Below, one piece after another: positions 16,069 to 23,720 of a stretch of 64,000 bases of DNA. The DNA is from Gimesia algae. GTDB lineage: Bacteria > Planctomycetota > Planctomycetia > Planctomycetales > Planctomycetaceae. Position 1 is the stretch's first letter. Every line of letters begins with the position of its first letter. The stretch covers positions 5,059,357 through 5,123,356 of the forward strand of contig NZ_CP036343.1 in the NCBI RefSeq assembly GCF_007746795.1, given 5' to 3'. The position numbers and the translations under genes are program-made. The notes below the pieces were generated by a model. The model saw only the letters and a list, made by a program, of their open reading frames with translations, was not told the DNA's origin and searched no databases.

Positions 16069-17397
16069 ATGACTTCACTCCGCCTGCTTTCATTGTGTGC
16101 CTGCTGTTACTACCTGATCTCTTCTGGTCCGACCTTTGCCGATGACCTGTTTGAAAAGCCGGTTCGTCTGAAAGCAGAGGGAACGATTATGGACACCGGT
16201 GCCGCCTGGGGACACAGCAGCCCCTGCATTGAGGACCTCGATGGAGATGGCCTGAAAGACCTGATGGTGGGCGATTTCAGTGGTACGTTTCAATTCTATA
16301 AGAATGTGGGCCGCAGTGATGCCCCGTCTTATAAAGATGTGGGAAAAGTTCAGGCGGGCGGTAAAGACGCGAAAGTCAACATTTACTGTTGCGTGGGTGG
16401 TCAGCCCCGGTTCGTGGACCTGGACGACGACGGCATTCGGGATTTCATCAGCAGTTCTTATGATCCGGGTACCTGCTTCTATTTTCGTGGACTGCCCGAT
16501 CACAAATTCGCTGCCCCTGTAGAATTAAAAGACAAAGCAGGCGTCCCGGTGCGGAGCAGTGTCAAACAGAAACAGGACTACCAGTCGTTCGGCAGTTTTT
16601 ATACTCCAGTCGACTGGGACGCGGACGGCGATTTCGATCTGCTGATTGGCTGCTTCGACGGCCACCTGAAACTGCGCCTCAATGAAGGGGACGCGAAAAA
16701 GTATGCCTTTGCTGAAGAGAACCAGACAGTCGACGCCGGCGGAAAACCGCTGGAAGTTGAGAACCACTGCTGCCCGGTGATCGCAGACTGGGATCAGGAC
16801 GGTCTATGGGACATTTTAGCTGGCAGTGATAAGGGGAGCGTTACCTGGTTCCGTAATATAGGCTCGAAAACAGCGCCTCAGTTTGAAGAAGGAAAAACCC
16901 TCATCCCCCAACATGCAGGGAACGGCTATAACCAGGTCGTCTGGAATGAAGATGAAATTGTTCCTGGAATTCGCGCGCAAATTGAAGTCGTTGACTATAA
17001 TCAGGATGGCAAGCTGGATCTCATTCTCGGCGATTTCAATACGTCTTACGATTTTCGCAAAGACTTGACAAAGCAGGAGAAAAAAGAAGTTGAGACAATG
17101 CTGTCAGAATCAGAAAAAATCGGCAACGCATACAGCAATCAAATTGAAGCCCTGCGGGAGGATTTCAAAAAACGCTATCCGGGTGATAAACTCTTTAGCG
17201 AGAAGGCAACGAAAGAATGGTCAGAGGAATATAAAGCCCTCAAAGACAGTCCTGAAGCCAAAGCGTTCGAAAAGCACGACGCGGAATTCGTAAAGCAGTT
17301 GAAGCCCTTCCTGGCCAGTACACACCGCAAGGGAAACCGTAGTTTCGATCTGGCAAAACCTCATGGTTACGTCTGGCTGTATCTGAGGAAATCATGA
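16069..17397 (+). CDS. Secreted FG-GAP/VCBS repeat protein
   Basis: A 442-residue exported protein. MTSLRLLSLCACCYYLISSGPTFAD is the signal peptide. At least five calcium-type loops of an FG-GAP (integrin-like) propeller are visible: DLDGDGLKDLMVGDFSG, DLDDDGIRDFISSSYDPG, DWDADGDFDLLIGCFDG, DWDQDGLWDILAGSDKG and DYNQDGKLDLILGDFN. After the propeller a charged helical segment (about residues 325-420, KQEKKEVETMLSESEKIGNAY onward) interrupts before the C-terminus. Such proteins are abundant in planctomycetes, presumably for extracellular binding; ligands are unknown. Its last codons overlap the next gene as ATGA. Confidence 0.85.
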   Translation: MTSLRLLSLCACCYYLISSGPTFADDLFEKPVRLKAEGTIMDTGAAWGHSSPCIEDLDGDGLKDLMVGDFSGTFQFYKNVGRSDAPSYKDVGKVQAGGKDAKVNIYCCVGGQPRFVDLDDDGIRDFISSSYDPGTCFYFRGLPDHKFAAPVELKDKAGVPVRSSVKQKQDYQSFGSFYTPVDWDADGDFDLLIGCFDGHLKLRLNEGDAKKYAFAEENQTVDAGGKPLEVENHCCPVIADWDQDGLWDILAGSDKGSVTWFRNIGSKTAPQFEEGKTLIPQHAGNGYNQVVWNEDEIVPGIRAQIEVVDYNQDGKLDLILGDFNTSYDFRKDLTKQEKKEVETMLSESEKIGNAYSNQIEALREDFKKRYPGDKLFSEKATKEWSEEYKALKDSPEAKAFEKHDAEFVKQLKPFLASTHRKGNRSFDLAKPHGYVWLYLRKS

Positions 17398-18017
17398 ACG
17401 ATCTGTCTTTCAAACGACAACCTGTTTTCTGCACCAGAGACGCCTTGACTCTGATTTGCGTGTGCTGCTGTCTGTTGACAATTTCAGGCTGTGAGCAGGC
17501 ATCCGAGCAGAAAGTGATTCCAGAAAGCAGTACCGTTGCGGATCAACCTCAAAAGGAAACCAGTCTTCCCCGGGCAAGTCAGCAGGTTAGTCAGACTGTG
17601 GTTTCTGATCGCGTCGAAGGCCAGCAGGTTTCCGTTCTGCTTGAAGTTCCCCATCAACGGGTGAAACCGGGGACAAGTTTCCCCTTGACAGTGAAGTTCG
17701 AAATTGCCCCTTTGTGGGAAATCCGGGCACTGGATGAACAGCCCGCAAATGTCGCCACGCAACTCAAACTGGAACTGTCTGAGGTTTTTCAAACACAGGA
17801 TGACTGGCAGGCTCCTCCACCAGGACGTTCACTGTCCTCAGACAGTCATCCCGTTTATTCAGGTCAGGTCGAGTTTAAAAAAATGATTCAGGTTTCCAAA
17901 GATGCCCCACCTGGTGAATATAAGATAAGTAGCCAGGTGCAATACCAGGCCTGCGATGAATTTCGCTGTCTGAGCCCGACGAAAGTAAAACTGAAACTCA
18001 CCGTCAGGATCGAGTAA
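17394..18017 (+). CDS. Lipoprotein with DsbD N-terminal-like domain
   Basis: A 207-residue lipoprotein: the N-terminal hydrophobic segment ends in a lipobox (TISGC, Cys33). The C-terminal ~125 residues resemble the immunoglobulin-like alpha domain of DsbD, including the end signature YQVQYQACDEFRCLSP (VQYQACDEFRC near residues 181-191), whose two cysteines in DsbD carry electrons to periplasmic partners. Both cysteines are present here, but no membrane beta domain or thioredoxin gamma domain follows. The gene overlaps the FG-GAP gene by 4 bp, so the two are coupled. A redox role alongside the nearby TlpA proteins is plausible inference. Confidence 0.75.
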   Translation: MNDLSFKRQPVFCTRDALTLICVCCCLLTISGCEQASEQKVIPESSTVADQPQKETSLPRASQQVSQTVVSDRVEGQQVSVLLEVPHQRVKPGTSFPLTVKFEIAPLWEIRALDEQPANVATQLKLELSEVFQTQDDWQAPPPGRSLSSDSHPVYSGQVEFKKMIQVSKDAPPGEYKISSQVQYQACDEFRCLSPTKVKLKLTVRIE

Positions 18018-18078
18018 ACCATCGATTCCGCATCCTCAATAATCGCGTGGCATCCTGACTGGATAGCGTTCAGCCAGA

Positions 18079-18681
18079 TTACCCGCTGTCCCAGCGTTCT
18101 CCCACGAAGCTGTCATTGATCGCTTCAATTTGCGTGCGGATGGCGGCGATGCGCTCATGATGCAGTCCCAGAGTGACAATATTAAACGCCGCCTCTGGAC
18201 TGGGATTGTGGTAATATTCTTCCGGTGTCCGCGCAGGCATCCTCGTGTCGAGGGGAAAATCAGTGACTCTGACAAATGCCAGGATACAGCAGATACGCTG
18301 GTCGTTGGTTAACTCATTGCTCTGAGGAATGACAGCACTTCCATTTTCCAGTTCCAGCAGTCGGTTCCAGAGAGAATGTACAACCTGAGTATCCTCGTCA
18401 AACAAATCGACTAAATAGGCAGGTAGAAATTTCAGAAACCCCCAATATGACATGAACACCGGGGCTTCATGGTGAATAGAGATCAACCTGTGATCCAGCT
18501 GGTCCCAGGTTTTCCCTGAAAAGTCCCGGATGATTTCATCGTAGTCATCCCCCCGGGCATGCACTAACTGTCCGCCGTCAATGTCCGCAAAGTGTGTCGC
18601 TGGCGGAAAAGAGTCAAAGATACTGTCGATGACAATTTCCCGATAGTCTCGATTCCAGTCTCTGTTTTTAAGAATAATCAT
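18079..18681 (-). CDS. Hypothetical protein (DUF6714-like)
   Basis: A 200-residue acidic, probably cytoplasmic protein without signal or membrane segment. The pattern ATHFADIDGGQLVHARGDDYDEI..FSGKTWDQLDHRLI..SYWGFLKFLPAYLVDLF resembles small DUF6714-type proteins, in which a 'pasture' of sequence around LPAYL is conserved, but the assignment is weak. The start codon is only 3 bp from a tandem array of palindromic repeats and no Shine-Dalgarno sequence is present in that boundary, so the native promoter, leader or N-terminus may have been displaced by the repeats. It converges on the DsbD-N-like lipoprotein gene. Confidence 0.55.
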   Translation of the reverse strand: MIILKNRDWNRDYREIVIDSIFDSFPPATHFADIDGGQLVHARGDDYDEIIRDFSGKTWDQLDHRLISIHHEAPVFMSYWGFLKFLPAYLVDLFDEDTQVVHSLWNRLLELENGSAVIPQSNELTNDQRICCILAFVRVTDFPLDTRMPARTPEEYYHNPSPEAAFNIVTLGLHHERIAAIRTQIEAINDSFVGERWDSG

Positions 18682-18683
18682 AT

Positions 18684-18963
18684 TAGACTGTGTCCAGTTT
18701 TACTGTAGCGTCTCCAGGGCCATTTGGACCGAGTATATTAGATTGAGAGACGCTATGGTTAAATGTGATGCACTCTAGACTGTGTCCAGTTTTACTATAG
18801 CGTCTCCAGGGCCATTTGGACCGAGTATATTAGATTGAGAGACGCTATGGTTAAATATGATGCACTCTAGACTGTGTCCAGTTTTACTATAGCGTCTCCA
18901 GGGCCATTTGGACCGAGTATATTAGATTGAGAGATGCTATGGTTAAATGTGATGCACTCTAGA
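18684..18963 (+). repeat. Three tandem 92-bp palindromic repeats
   Basis: Three units at exact 92-bp period: 18684-18775, 18776-18867 and 18868-18959, closed by a terminal TAGA. Units differ at only a few positions. Each is an imperfect palindrome: inner arms TAGCGTCTC (18706-18714) and GAGACGCTA (18747-18755) are perfect inverted copies in units 1 and 2 (one change in unit 3), and the outer halves also pair in part, with TCTAGA at both ends. Single copies occur at 7462-7557 (inverted) and 48544-48638 (diverged). The array separates the gene at 18079-18681 from any upstream promoter. Confidence 0.93.
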
Positions 18964-19352
18964 ATATTTTCATGCGATGAGTAATCACGTCCTGACTAAT
19001 ATTGCAGCAGTAGGAAAGTGAAACTCCTGATTCCCAAATGACGGTAAATTACTGAATTTGTTTTTGCCCGTTTTTTCAAATCGCTGGTAGCAATCTGGTT
19101 CCGCTTTGCGTTTAAGTTAATGGGGTGAAAGCCTTAGATTCATACTACCGGATTTACCCCCATAAACTGCTATTATACCACGAGATACAACACAGATCAC
19201 GAATCCTTGTATTTATTCCTGTCTTAAAAACATTCGTTATCGGAAACATCTGTTTCCAACCGCTGACGCTTTTGAGCGAGCAATCTTCTGCAGTATCGGG
19301 CCAACTGTATTTTTTAGTTTGACACTTGTTGTCCGATAGGGGGATTTTACGT
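18964..19352. other. Intergenic region upstream of the EF-hand gene
   Basis: A 389-bp AT-leaning gap. A 65-codon GTG frame at 19125-19322 has no ribosome site and no recognisable product, so it is not called. The palindrome at 19242-19257 and GGGGGA ribosome site before 19353 are the only clear elements; the promoter of the EF-hand gene should lie here. Confidence 0.5.
19242..19257. promoter_or_regulatory. 16-bp inverted repeat upstream of the EF-hand gene
   Basis: GGAAACA-TC-TGTTTCC is a perfect 7-bp inverted repeat about 95 bp upstream of the EF-hand protein start. It has the size of a homodimeric repressor operator, but no regulator can be named. Confidence 0.35.
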
Positions 19353-20027
19353 ATGCGAAAATTCAGTATGTTACTCACAGTTCTGGCGTTATCGATGTTT
19401 GCCACGGATGCTTTTGCCCAGCGAGGCGGCGGGGGTGGAGGCCGTGGCGGAGGAGGTGGTCCCCGCGGTGGTGGCGGAGGCGGTGGCGGAGGTCAGCAGA
19501 TGGGCCAACAAGGGGGTGGCGGCGGAGGCGGTCAGTGTCAGCAGGGAGGGGGTGGCAGCAACTCAATGCGAGGTGGTGGAGCGGGAGGCACGCAGACAGA
19601 TACGACCGACACCACCGATCTGGTCACTCAGATGATGTTAAGCATGGATCAGAACCGGGATGGCATGATCGCTGGCAACGAAGTTCCTCCTAAAATGCGA
19701 TCGAAAGTGAAAGACGCCGATGCCAATGGAGACGGTGTTTTAAACCGCATGGAACAACTGGCTGTCATCGATCGCACCAAAATGCTCAACGGCCGCTCCG
19801 ACGTCAATGGCCTTGGACTGAATGAAGACATTTTCAAGCGTCTGGATACCAATCTGGACACCTTTGTCAGTCCCGACGAAGTACCTCGTTCACTGCAGCG
19901 ACTGTTTCGCACACTCGACACCAACAGAGACGGAATCATCGATACCGATGAGCGGAAGGCTGCTCTGTACAAGATCAAAGGGAAACTGAACCCGGACACC
20001 GCACGAACGAAAGAGTCCAATAATTAG
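19353..20027 (+). CDS. Secreted EF-hand protein with glycine-rich N-terminus
   Basis: A 224-residue exported protein from the ATG at 19353, chosen because GGGGGA lies upstream and MRKFSMLLTVLALSMFATDAFAQ is a complete signal peptide. Residues about 24-80 are a glycine-dominated low-complexity region. Four EF-hand-like loops follow: DQNRDGMIAGNE, DANGDGVLNRME, DTNLDTFVSPDE and DTNRDGIIDTDE; the third lacks the central glycine, the others look competent for calcium. Proteins of this kind are common in planctomycete exoproteomes; a structural or calcium-binding role outside the cell is inferred. Confidence 0.83.
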   Translation: MRKFSMLLTVLALSMFATDAFAQRGGGGGGRGGGGGPRGGGGGGGGGQQMGQQGGGGGGGQCQQGGGGSNSMRGGGAGGTQTDTTDTTDLVTQMMLSMDQNRDGMIAGNEVPPKMRSKVKDADANGDGVLNRMEQLAVIDRTKMLNGRSDVNGLGLNEDIFKRLDTNLDTFVSPDEVPRSLQRLFRTLDTNRDGIIDTDERKAALYKIKGKLNPDTARTKESNN

Positions 20028-20059
20028 ACGTGTGACGATGATCCTTTTCTCATTGCTTT

Positions 20060-20177
20060 GCCGGGAATCAATCCAAGACTAAAATGGTGTAACTCCTTGG
20101 GGCAGGCAGCATCCTCGAACTCCGAGATCGAGAGATGCTGTTTGCTATACCAGTCGATGGGAGATTCCCGGCACTTT
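20060..20177 (+). ncRNA. Candidate structured element (three-way junction) in a convergent intergenic region
   Basis: Three nested helices can be drawn. P1 is a perfect 10-bp stem, GCCGGGAATC (20060-20069) with GATTCCCGGC (20163-20172). Inside it are P2, CCAAG (20073-20077) with CTTGG (20096-20100), and P3, CAGCATC-CTCGA (20107-20118) with TCGAG-A-GATGCTG (20128-20140). On the plus strand P1 is followed by ACTTTTTCG, like a rho-independent terminator. It may be the 3' end of the EF-hand transcript, a small RNA, or a bidirectional terminator for the convergent FAD monooxygenase gene. Confidence 0.4.
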
Positions 20178-20206
20178 TTCGTTCATTGCAGCCCTGCTGT
20201 AGCTCA

Positions 20207-21859
20207 TTAATGGAGCAGAGTCTCGAAATAGCTGGTGACGCGTGTCAGTTCGGGTGGTTCACAGCGAAGCGCAATATGGCCGTCAGGGCGGATCAGAAAC
20301 AGGCTGGGATCAATCACGCCAAAGCGGGCATGTACTTTTCCGGCGATATCATGCAGCCAGCATTCCTGAGGTGACGATTCCGGCAGGAATTCAGGAGGGC
20401 AGGCAGTTGAGATAATCCAGAACACCCCACAGGCTTGCAGAATTTGATGGAATTCATCGAAAGCAGGAACCTCGGTCTGGTCAGTGGCCATCCAGAGCAG
20501 ACTGTGCCCCTCATTGCAGATTAACTGACTCAACTGGATCGCTTCCGCTGTCCCGGATTTCATAAGCGGGCCGGCATCGGGTGTGCAATCGCCGGGCAGT
20601 GGCCCGAACCAGTGTTGCTTTGCCTCGTCGCCTGCAGCATGATAACCACTCACCAGGGGACTGTCGCGGTAGTGAAATTCCAGCTCGGACTCCGCCTGGG
20701 CCGCCTGCAACTGTCCCCGGGATGTTGTTAACATCGCACACAACGCACGCTTGACCCGCTCAACGGCAGCTGGATTATCGGGAATACTGCGAAGTTCTTC
20801 CGCTGTGTCTCCCGAAGCACCAACGGCGGCAGCCGCCGGGCGTCGTTCCTGCTCATAACTCGCGAGCAGTTTCGCATCCGCCGTTCCCTCAATGACCAAA
20901 GCCAGCTTCCAGCCCAGGTTGAATGAGTCGTGAATGCCCATATTCATGCCATGCCCTTCTATCGGGCTGCAGGCATGCGCGGCATCACCGGCCAGAAGAA
21001 CCCGTCCCGACTGATAGTGCGCACTCAACTGTCGATAGGTATGATATAACATCGGTTCATCCGGTTCATGCAGTTGGGAACCGGGAGACAGGATCTCGAG
21101 ACCGGCGTTAATCTGTTCCAGCAGCGCAGCATTGTCGATGTCATCATCGTCCCGGAAGTAGATCCGCCAGCGACCCCGTGGAAGAGGAATCGGATTCAAA
21201 GACGGGGCTTCGATCTGAATGGCCGCCCGATCCGGAGCATGCTGCCAGTCTTGTATCTGACCATCAATCACTCCCCAACGCCGCAGATAGCGATGGCCGT
21301 CCACATCAATCCCACACGCCTCTCTCACCCGGCTGTGAATTCCATCGGTCCCCACCAGCCAGTCGGCGGCCACGGACTGTTCGGTTCCGTCGGTAGACCG
21401 CAATTGCGCGATCACTTGTGATTCGCTCTGTTCCAGACTGCTGAGTTCCCAGCCACGCGTGACAGCGCCTCCCAAAGCGACAAGTCGCGCTGTCAGAATC
21501 TCTTCAGTTTCGTTTTCAGAAAGATTCAGGTCATAAGGGTGCCTGCATTCCAGACCGTTGAAGTCGGTCTGCGCGACGATCTGACCATAGGCGAAGATAT
21601 TGAACCCCCGCATCAGATGCCCCCGCTCCAGAAACGCATCGATGACGCCCATTGATTCAAAGATTTCCAGTGAGCGACTGTGTATGACCGTTGCGCGATC
21701 AAAGGGCAGTGGTTCCGGGCGACGATCAACCAGCAGGAAATCGATATTTCGTCGCGACAGTTCTACAGCAAGAGTGAGCCCCGTCGGACCGGCACCGACG
21801 ATCAGCACCGGAGAGTACAGAGGAAGTCTTGTATTACCGTTTGACATTCTGTGTTCCAT
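20207..21859 (-). CDS. FAD-dependent aromatic-type monooxygenase (PheA/TfdB-like)
   Basis: A 550-residue flavoprotein hydroxylase of the class A (PHBH-fold) group. The dinucleotide motif VGAGPTGLTLAVELSRR lies at residues 21-37, the DG motif LVGTDGIHSRVREACG near 170, and the GD motif RVLLAGDAAHACSPIEGHGMN near 285, followed by the helix HDSFNLGWKLALV. Length and a C-terminal thioredoxin-like tail (IARFGVIDP..LIRPDGHIALR) fit PheA/TfdB-type phenol or polyketide hydroxylases that use NAD(P)H and O2. No ring-cleavage genes are nearby, so the substrate is unknown. The DUF1990 gene lies about 90 bp upstream on the same strand. Either of the first two methionines could be the start. Confidence 0.88.
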   Translation of the reverse strand: MEHRMSNGNTRLPLYSPVLIVGAGPTGLTLAVELSRRNIDFLLVDRRPEPLPFDRATVIHSRSLEIFESMGVIDAFLERGHLMRGFNIFAYGQIVAQTDFNGLECRHPYDLNLSENETEEILTARLVALGGAVTRGWELSSLEQSESQVIAQLRSTDGTEQSVAADWLVGTDGIHSRVREACGIDVDGHRYLRRWGVIDGQIQDWQHAPDRAAIQIEAPSLNPIPLPRGRWRIYFRDDDDIDNAALLEQINAGLEILSPGSQLHEPDEPMLYHTYRQLSAHYQSGRVLLAGDAAHACSPIEGHGMNMGIHDSFNLGWKLALVIEGTADAKLLASYEQERRPAAAAVGASGDTAEELRSIPDNPAAVERVKRALCAMLTTSRGQLQAAQAESELEFHYRDSPLVSGYHAAGDEAKQHWFGPLPGDCTPDAGPLMKSGTAEAIQLSQLICNEGHSLLWMATDQTEVPAFDEFHQILQACGVFWIISTACPPEFLPESSPQECWLHDIAGKVHARFGVIDPSLFLIRPDGHIALRCEPPELTRVTSYFETLLH

Positions 21860-21949
21860 AACCTGAAGAGAAGTGAGGACCTGAGAAATGTATTTTTCAT
21901 CACTGCATTGTAATCAGATGGAGTCATCAGCAATGATTGCATTCAACGA

Positions 21950-22567
21950 TCATACAGATCTTAATGCTCTGTTCGCGAGTCCATTCTGATCAATTCCAAC
22001 CGCTGCCTGCATTGCCTGCAGAGAATCGCGGGCAAACTCTTGCTGTTTGCGACGCACATAGGGATAAGCGATTTTCGATAACAACTGCTGTGGTCGCGAG
22101 AAGGCATAGAGATCGTACCAGACCGAATCATCGTCGGCCCGCCATTCCACCTGAAAGCGTTCTTCGCCACACTCCGCATGTTCGGGCAGTGTGCCGTATG
22201 CGAAGGCATACCGTTGAACCGGCTCCGTTTCTTCCAGCACATACACCACTCGACTCGCATTCAGAACCCACAGTCCCAGCGTCTGCGCCAGAATGGCCAC
22301 GGTCTGTCCCGGCTCAGGCAACGCAGCAGGCCGATGCAGACTGACCCAGTTCAGACGAAAGTGCTGCCAGTCCTGCAGTGCCCGCTTCGCCTGTTCATAA
22401 ACGGCTCGCCCCTGCCCCAGACAGATCCGGTTATGATCGACCTGAAAGCCGTCAGGCGGTGTAGCTGACCGCGTCGCTCCAAGAGAGGAGTAGGTAAACT
22501 CCAGCTGTGCCTGAATCGCGATGAATTCGTTGATCTGTTCTGCAGAAGGTTGCTGAAGAAGAAACAT
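21950..22567 (-). CDS. DUF1990 family protein
   Basis: A 205-residue cytoplasmic protein. FTYSSLGATRSATPPDGFQVDHNRICLGQGRAVYEQAKRAL and WQHFRLNWV match the N-terminal signature of the DUF1990 (UPF0548) family, and YAFAYGTLPEHAECGEERFQVEW matches its central part. The family is uncharacterised; a helix-grip-like ligand-binding fold has been suggested for related proteins, but I cannot show that here. AGGAAACC precedes the ATG. It lies upstream of the FAD monooxygenase and is probably cotranscribed with it. Confidence 0.85.
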   Translation of the reverse strand: MFLLQQPSAEQINEFIAIQAQLEFTYSSLGATRSATPPDGFQVDHNRICLGQGRAVYEQAKRALQDWQHFRLNWVSLHRPAALPEPGQTVAILAQTLGLWVLNASRVVYVLEETEPVQRYAFAYGTLPEHAECGEERFQVEWRADDDSVWYDLYAFSRPQQLLSKIAYPYVRRKQQEFARDSLQAMQAAVGIDQNGLANRALRSV

Positions 22568-22664
22568 GGTTTCCTGGTTTTTTCATAAAAGTGATGAACC
22601 GCCGGCAGCGAACTTGCGTTACCATAGATAGAGATTAAGCAGTAAATTCTCTCAACAGAAGTGT

Positions 22665-23720
22665 ATGGGCTCTATGGACCTGATAAATCCCAAGATGGTT
22701 GAACATGGAGGAATGGAGGCTGAGCACAAGGTCTTTCGGATACGGAGAAAATACCGAAATGGTGGTGTAGCGGGGCTGGCTCTGGCCTCAATCATGACTA
22801 TCGGCATGATGCTGGAAATCAGGGCTGAAGCGCCCCCGGATCGACAGATGTCACAAATATTTTTTTTCGGTTCCATCTGCACTTTCTTCGCGAGCATTTC
22901 TCTATGGATGGTCCTATCATATTATTTCGAATCTCTGACGATTCAAGGCAGTAAGGTTATTGAGCAGGGAGTCCTGCTGCGGAAAGAACTCGACCTGGAA
23001 CGCATCAGAATGCTCCGCTGGATCGCTAGTCCCTCTGGTGGTATCAAACTGAAAACCCTGACTGAGAAAATCACGATCTATCTAGAAAACTTTCCGTGTG
23101 AAGAGCGGCTTTGGATAGTGGAACATCTTCGTGAACAGATTCCTGAGTCAGCTCAAGAGGGCTGGGATCTGTTTTGTCACCGTGTCGCGCTGCCACTCAG
23201 ACGCTATGATCCCCAGGCACTGCCTGTGCCTGATAAAGATGAAGTCCTGCTCACCAGGAAACGCTGGGATCGGCTTCTGCTGCCCTGGATTCTGTTATTT
23301 ACAGTGGGGGGAGTCCTGGCCGCCTGGAAGTTTAACTTACCGCGCCTCTTGTCTGCTCCTTTACTGCCAATGATTCTCTGGTTGTCCATGCGTTATTCCA
23401 CTCCCAAACAGGGAATGGTATCGCAAAAACTCAGTGCGGATAAAGAGTCCAATTCATACCTCACGTTTCTGGGAGGAATGTTTGCAGCATACATGATTTT
23501 AATGATTGGTCTAAAGTTTATCGATAACCCGCCTGTCAGTGAATCTACAATTATGTTCTGTTTGACAGTAATCTGGTTTGCAGTCGTGCTCTGGAAAAGT
23601 CACCGGATCGGTAAGAAGCTTCACAAAAAACAGCTGGAAGCATCGAAGACTTCTGTCAAAGAATGGGAGGCCGGATCTTCTCCTCAGACAACTGACAGTA
23701 AAGAAAGTCAGTTATCATGA
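22665..23720 (+). CDS. Multi-pass membrane protein, paralogue of the next gene
   Basis: A 351-residue protein with about six predicted membrane helices: a pair near residues 40-90 and a set of four near 205-310. Between them is a soluble region of ~110 residues (SLTIQGSKVIEQGVLLRKELDLERIRMLRW..EERLWIVEHL) with the alternating pattern of bacterial PH-like (YcxB/DUF304-type) domains. The WDLFCHRVALPLR segment and KRWDRLL before the second membrane block recur in the next protein. I do not recognise a named family. Its stop overlaps the next start as ATGA, indicating coupled synthesis and perhaps a heteromeric complex. The exact start among several early ATGs is unsure. Confidence 0.65.
   Translation: MGSMDLINPKMVEHGGMEAEHKVFRIRRKYRNGGVAGLALASIMTIGMMLEIRAEAPPDRQMSQIFFFGSICTFFASISLWMVLSYYFESLTIQGSKVIEQGVLLRKELDLERIRMLRWIASPSGGIKLKTLTEKITIYLENFPCEERLWIVEHLREQIPESAQEGWDLFCHRVALPLRRYDPQALPVPDKDEVLLTRKRWDRLLLPWILLFTVGGVLAAWKFNLPRLLSAPLLPMILWLSMRYSTPKQGMVSQKLSADKESNSYLTFLGGMFAAYMILMIGLKFIDNPPVSESTIMFCLTVIWFAVVLWKSHRIGKKLHKKQLEASKTSVKEWEAGSSPQTTDSKESQLS

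Noticed and set aside
18684..18963. CRISPR array reading of the 92-bp tandem units
   Set aside because: The units directly join each other with no variable spacers, and they occur singly elsewhere; no cas genes are present.
19125..19322. 65-codon GTG-start frame between repeats and EF-hand gene
   Set aside because: No Shine-Dalgarno sequence and no recognisable protein.
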